Below the pieces are notes generated by a model that searched no databases, was not told the origin of the DNA, and was given only the letters and a program-made list of their open reading frames with translations. Source: Closterium sp. Naga37s-1 (lineage: Eukaryota; Streptophyta; Zygnematophyceae; Desmidiales; Closteriaceae). From it: a stretch of 64,000 nucleotides of DNA. How positions within the stretch are numbered: position 1 is the first letter of the stretch; every line of letters begins with the position of its first letter. Of the stretch, positions 60,406 to 64,000 are shown piece by piece. A program made the translations under genes and the position numbers. The DNA is taken from NCBI GenBank assembly GCA_947471745.1, contig CANJKZ010000172.1:1818501-1882500 (forward strand), read 5' to 3'.

Positions 60406-63368
60406 GTGAAGATTTTCATCGACGGAGGAGCAAGTCACAGTTTAGTTAATACCACAACTGCACGGAAACTGCAACTGACACTTAGCCGGTGTTTACCAGA
60501 GATAGATGCACGCTTAGTTGACGGCACGCCACTGGCCATACGGGAAAAGGTGGAGAGAGTTAAAGTCCGCTGCGGGGGGGATTTCGGGTTTACACAGGAA
60601 ATGCTCGTGTCGACACTGGATGGGCACGACATTTTACTGGGACGTGATTGGCTGCGACGGTATAACCCGCGAATTGACTGGACGACGGGCAGCTGCACTG
60701 TGCGAAGTAGCGGTAACTGGGTCGAACTACCTCGCTGGCAATCGCCTCAGTCTTCAACGGTACACGTCAACGCCTTCACCATGAAACGGGCTGTCGCAGC
60801 TGGAGCTGACGTGTACGCAGTAGACATTGCAGTGGTAGAAGAAGCAGAGCAGCCGAGTGATTTCAAGAAACTGCTGGCAGCGGTACCGCCCGAACTACAG
60901 GAACTGTTGAAACGATACCCGAGGATTTTTCCTGACGATATACCGGAGGGACTGCCACCTCAGCGAGCACATGACCACCGAATAGAATTAGAACCGGGAG
61001 CACAGCCAACCGTACAGCGCCAGTTCAGACTGACACAACCCGAGCTCGACGAAATGAGGAAGCAGTTAGATTACCTGTTAGAGAAGAAATTCATCCGACC
61101 GAGTTCGTCACCGTTCGCCGCACCGATACTGTTCACGCCGAAAAAAATACGGAGGGTTTCGCATGTGCATCGATTACAGAGCGCTCAACAGGGTAACAGT
61201 CAAGTCACGGTACCCCATTCCCCGCGCCGACGAACTGATAGACCAACTGCGAACATCACGGGTTTTTTTCGAAAATAGATTTACGGGGGGTTTACCATCA
61301 GATTAGATTCGAACCATCGGACTGCGCCAAAATAGCTTTTCGGACTAGATACGGGTCATTCGAGTACACCGTGATGCCATTCGGGCTGACCAACGCACCG
61401 GCAACTTTTCAGATGACCATGAACGAAGCGTTTAGGTCGCTTTTAGATAAATGCGTGACATTTTACCTCGACGACATCCTCGTCTACAGTCGTGACAAGC
61501 AGCAGCACTTAGCAGATCTGGAAGCAGTATTTAAAATTCTAAACGAGCATCGGCTACTGACCAAGGGTTCCAAGTGCGAGTTTTTTCAGGACAGGCTAGA
61601 GTTTTTGGGGCGCGTCATTTCGGAGGCTGGGGTCGAAATTGACCCGAAGAAGTTGGACACGGTAAAAGCCTGGCACCCCCCGACGAATATCACGGAACTG
61701 CAGAGCTTTTTGGGGTTCGTCAATTACGTGCGTCGGTTCGTCCCCGACATGGCACGGATAACTGCGCCGCTGACAGATTTGCTACGGAAGGGGGTCGCTT
61801 TTACGTGGGGGAAGAAAGAGCATGCTGCCTTCTCTGCCCTGAAAAATATCCTCTGTTCACCGCCCGTACTGCGCATCGCCGACCCACACCGCCCATTCGA
61901 AGTAGTTACAGACGCAAGTGACATCGCCATCGGAGCAGTACTGCTACAGGACTTCGGCAACGGCCTACAGCCCATCGCATACGAGTCACGAAAACTGCAT
62001 CCGCCTGAGAAAAATTACCCGATACACGACCGCGAAATGCTTGCGATCGTGCACGCATTCAAAGTGTGGCGCTGTTACTTGACCGGCACAGACGTGACAG
62101 TACGGACAGACCATAAGTCACTACAGTACCTCCGCGCACAGCCACACCTCAACCCACGACAGATTCGCTGGCTCGATTTCCTCGAGTCAAACTTCCACTA
62201 CACTGTCACCTACAAAAAAGGGACATCGAACATCGCCGACGCACTGACCCGCCCCACTGCCCAGCTCCACGCAATACTACTCGCCCAGACCAGCCCACTA
62301 CTAACAGGCCTATTTACCCACGGGTACCAAACGGATCCATTCTTCACAGGAGGAAATTCGCAGCAGTTCGCAGCAGCAAAGGGAGTCTATTACGTAAAAG
62401 CCGGGACCGACCGCATCTGGGTACCAGGGTATACACTGCTACGGGAATTACTGTTACAGGAGGCACACGACGGAGTTACCGCGGGGCATTTTGGGGTAGA
62501 GAAAACACGGCAGCAGTTGCAGCGGTATTATTACTGGCCCGAAATGTTGACCGACGTTCAACGACACGTGGCATCGTGTCCCACTTGCCAAATCATGAAG
62601 TCATCACGGAAGCGGCCGGCAGGACAGTTGCAGCCGATACCACCCCCAGAGCGTGCTTGGCAGTAGGTGACGATGAACTTCGTCACGGGGTTACCGGCCG
62701 GAGCGAGTGGGAACGATGCGATCCTGGTCGTCGTCGATCGACTGACGAAAATGGCACACTTCGCAGCCTGCAAAAAATCAATCACAACCGAAGAAACATC
62801 ACGCCTCTTCATCTCCACCGTCGTTAGACTGCACGGGATAAAAGCAGCGATCATCAGCGACCGAGACACGAAATTCACCAGCAACTTCAGGCGGAACCTG
62901 TGGCAGCAGTTCGGCTCGCGACTACAGTTCAGCTCTTCGTACCACCCCGAGACCGACGGACAGACAGAAAGGACAAATCAGACCATGGAACAGCTCATCC
63001 GAGCCACGTGCGACGACCCCACCACCTGGGAACAACAACTGCCACTCATCGAGTTCGCGTACAACAACTCACCTTCCGCCACGACCCAACAGTCACCATT
63101 TTACCTGAACTACGGACAAGACGCGACAGTACCCATGACCCCGAATCCCGACAACCCGGTGCCACGAGCACAACAGCTCGCCGAAAATTTACAAGTAGCA
63201 CGGACCCGGGCAGCAGACGCAATTGAAAAGTCAAACATCATCGCTAAACGCAACGCCGACCGCCACCGCCGACCTGTCACTTACCAGCCCGACGACCTCG
63301 TTTTACTCGACACCCAGAACCTCCGCCTGCCCATTACCCCAAAACTCCGCCCTCGATACTGTGGGCCA
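60406..63368 (+). pseudogene. Pol of Gypsy K: protease, RT, RNase H, integrase
   Basis: The protease has FIDGGASHSLVN (about 60412-60447) and ILLGRDWLRRYNPRIDW. RT begins HDHRIELEPGAQPTVQ and shows VMPFGLTNAPATFQ and FYLDDILVYS with the YLDD catalytic pair (about 61460-61490). RNase H shows FEVVTDASDIAIGAVLLQDF, YPIHDREMLAIVHAFKVWR and TDHKSLQYL. Integrase has an H2C2 zinc site (GHFGVEKTRQQLQRYYYWPE, CPTC) and a core with VVDRLTKMAHF, IISDRDTKFTSNFRRNLW and YHPETDGQTERTNQTMEQ. The fossil is broken in a few places. Confidence 0.9.
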
Positions 63369-63496
63369 TGTGAAGAAACTGAGTGGAATGAATGAACTAG
63401 GAAAGTGTTGGGTACAAGTATGAAATCCTAGGAAACTGTACCCCATAGTGTCTACCCCACTACAGCCTAGACATGCTATATCATAAATGTTTGACA
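63369..63496 (-). repeat. 3' LTR of Copia L (128 bp)
   Basis: On the plus strand it starts TGTGAAGAAACTGAG and ends AATGTTTGACA. It aligns with the 125-bp LTRs of J. Confidence 0.82.
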
Positions 63497-64000
63497 CACC
63501 CCCATAGGCAAAGTGGGGGAGAACAAGGGGTCACAAGACCAGTCAAGCAAAGCAAAGCAAAGCAAGCTCAGGGTGGATCACAACGTCACCACACATTCCG
63601 AGCACAAGTTCAAAGGCCACAAGGCCAGTTCACATGCAGGATTATATATGAAGGTGAACAAGCAAGACAGTGATCGCAACCTAGCAAGGGTAAACATGCA
63701 GGTGCAGGTATATATAGATCACAGTACAAAGCAAAGTCAAGAGGTAAGCAAGTGAGGCCAGGTAGGTACAAGACCTAACATAGTACAGAATCGCTGATGA
63801 TCACAAGGCTGAAGTGCCTTGGTAAAGATATCAGCAGTGTTGGCCCGAGAGGCCACGTAAGCAAGGCGCAGCTGACCACGCTGCTGCAGCTCACGTGCAA
63901 GGAAGTAGCGAAGAGCAATGTGCTTCGTTCTGTGCTCCAGTCTGTGCTCCTGACACAAGGCCAGCATGGCCTTGTTGTCCACGTACAGAACTGGAGGAGA
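63369..64000 (-). mobile_element. Copia L of the short-LTR group (3' end only, runs off window)
   Basis: Minus-strand element inserted in the integrase end of Gypsy K. The 3' LTR is 63369-63496, the polypurine complement CACCCCCATAGG follows at 63497-63508, and the C-terminal RNase H (DNKAMLALCQEHRLEHRTKH, ANTADIFTKALQPCDHQRF, 63737-64000) reads in from the right edge. GGCCA at 63364-63368 would be the left target-site copy. The visible part is very close to G and J. Confidence 0.88.

Larger units (their letters stand above)
58622..63368 (+). mobile_element. Ty3/Gypsy retrotransposon K (3' end beyond insertion L, broken)
   Basis: Proposed 5' LTR 58622-58880, primer-binding site, Gag (59065-60243) and Pol in the Gypsy order protease, RT, RNase H, integrase (60406-63368). 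Integrase after RNase H separates it from the Copia elements here. There are a few breaks. The integrase C-terminus is cut at a PRYCGP segment by Copia L; the rest lies right of the window. It starts 213 bp after the receptor-kinase stop. Confidence 0.9.

Overview
The window looks like nuclear DNA of a green-lineage eukaryote. The best guess is a streptophyte (charophyte) alga, possibly a Closterium-type desmid. The reasons are a plant-type receptor-like kinase gene split by GT-AG introns, a very high retrotransposon load primed from initiator-Met-type primer-binding sites, high GC, and many short-unit GC-rich tandem repeats. The species guess is inference. No bacterial operon, rRNA, tRNA or CRISPR array was seen.

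Layout. 1-19259 is a nest of LTR retrotransposons. An old minus-strand Copia element (C, 5' LTR at 18817-19259, other end beyond the left edge) has received three later insertions: Copia A (plus, to 5836), a small non-autonomous element E (6854-8361) and a full-length Copia B (9153-15806). B carries a solo LTR of another family (X, 11630-12449), and the 3' end of a second X LTR sits at 1-87. Exact 5-bp target duplications support B, E and X. 19260-21099 is non-coding. 21100-23230 is a truncated minus-strand Copia (F). 24340-33113 holds remnants of a plus-strand Copia-like gag-protease element (H), broken by a solo LTR (24631-24998) and by Copia G (25145-32205). 33114-35117 is a 2-kb 12-bp minisatellite. 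35140-47712 is Copia I, with a nearly whole opposite-strand relative J (38926-46126) inside it.

47713-53483 is mostly non-coding. It holds G-rich minisatellites, a candidate 1.14-kb DNA transposon with 18-bp terminal inverted repeats (49783-50921) and three tandem copies of a 155-bp unit (52307-52769).

53484-58408 is the one convincing host gene. Six exons with matching splice phases would encode about 802 residues: signal peptide, one fasciclin (FAS1) domain, acidic and Pro-rich stalk, transmembrane helix, a long Ala/Gly low-complexity juxtamembrane tract, and an RLK/Pelle-type kinase. A FAS1 ectodomain on a receptor kinase is the most interesting signal here. It would put in one protein two functions that in Arabidopsis are supplied by separate proteins of one cell-wall pathway (FLA4/SOS5 and the FEI kinases).

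58622-63368 is a Ty3/Gypsy element (K) starting about 210 bp after the kinase stop, cut at its integrase end by another short-LTR Copia (L, 63369 to the window end). Elements A, F, G, I, J and L, and probably E, belong to one Copia group with very short LTRs (about 120-160 bp), PPT-like sequence CCTATGGGGGTG next to the 3' LTR, GC-rich repeat-filled leaders and Gly/Ala/Glu/Pro repeat linkers in pol.
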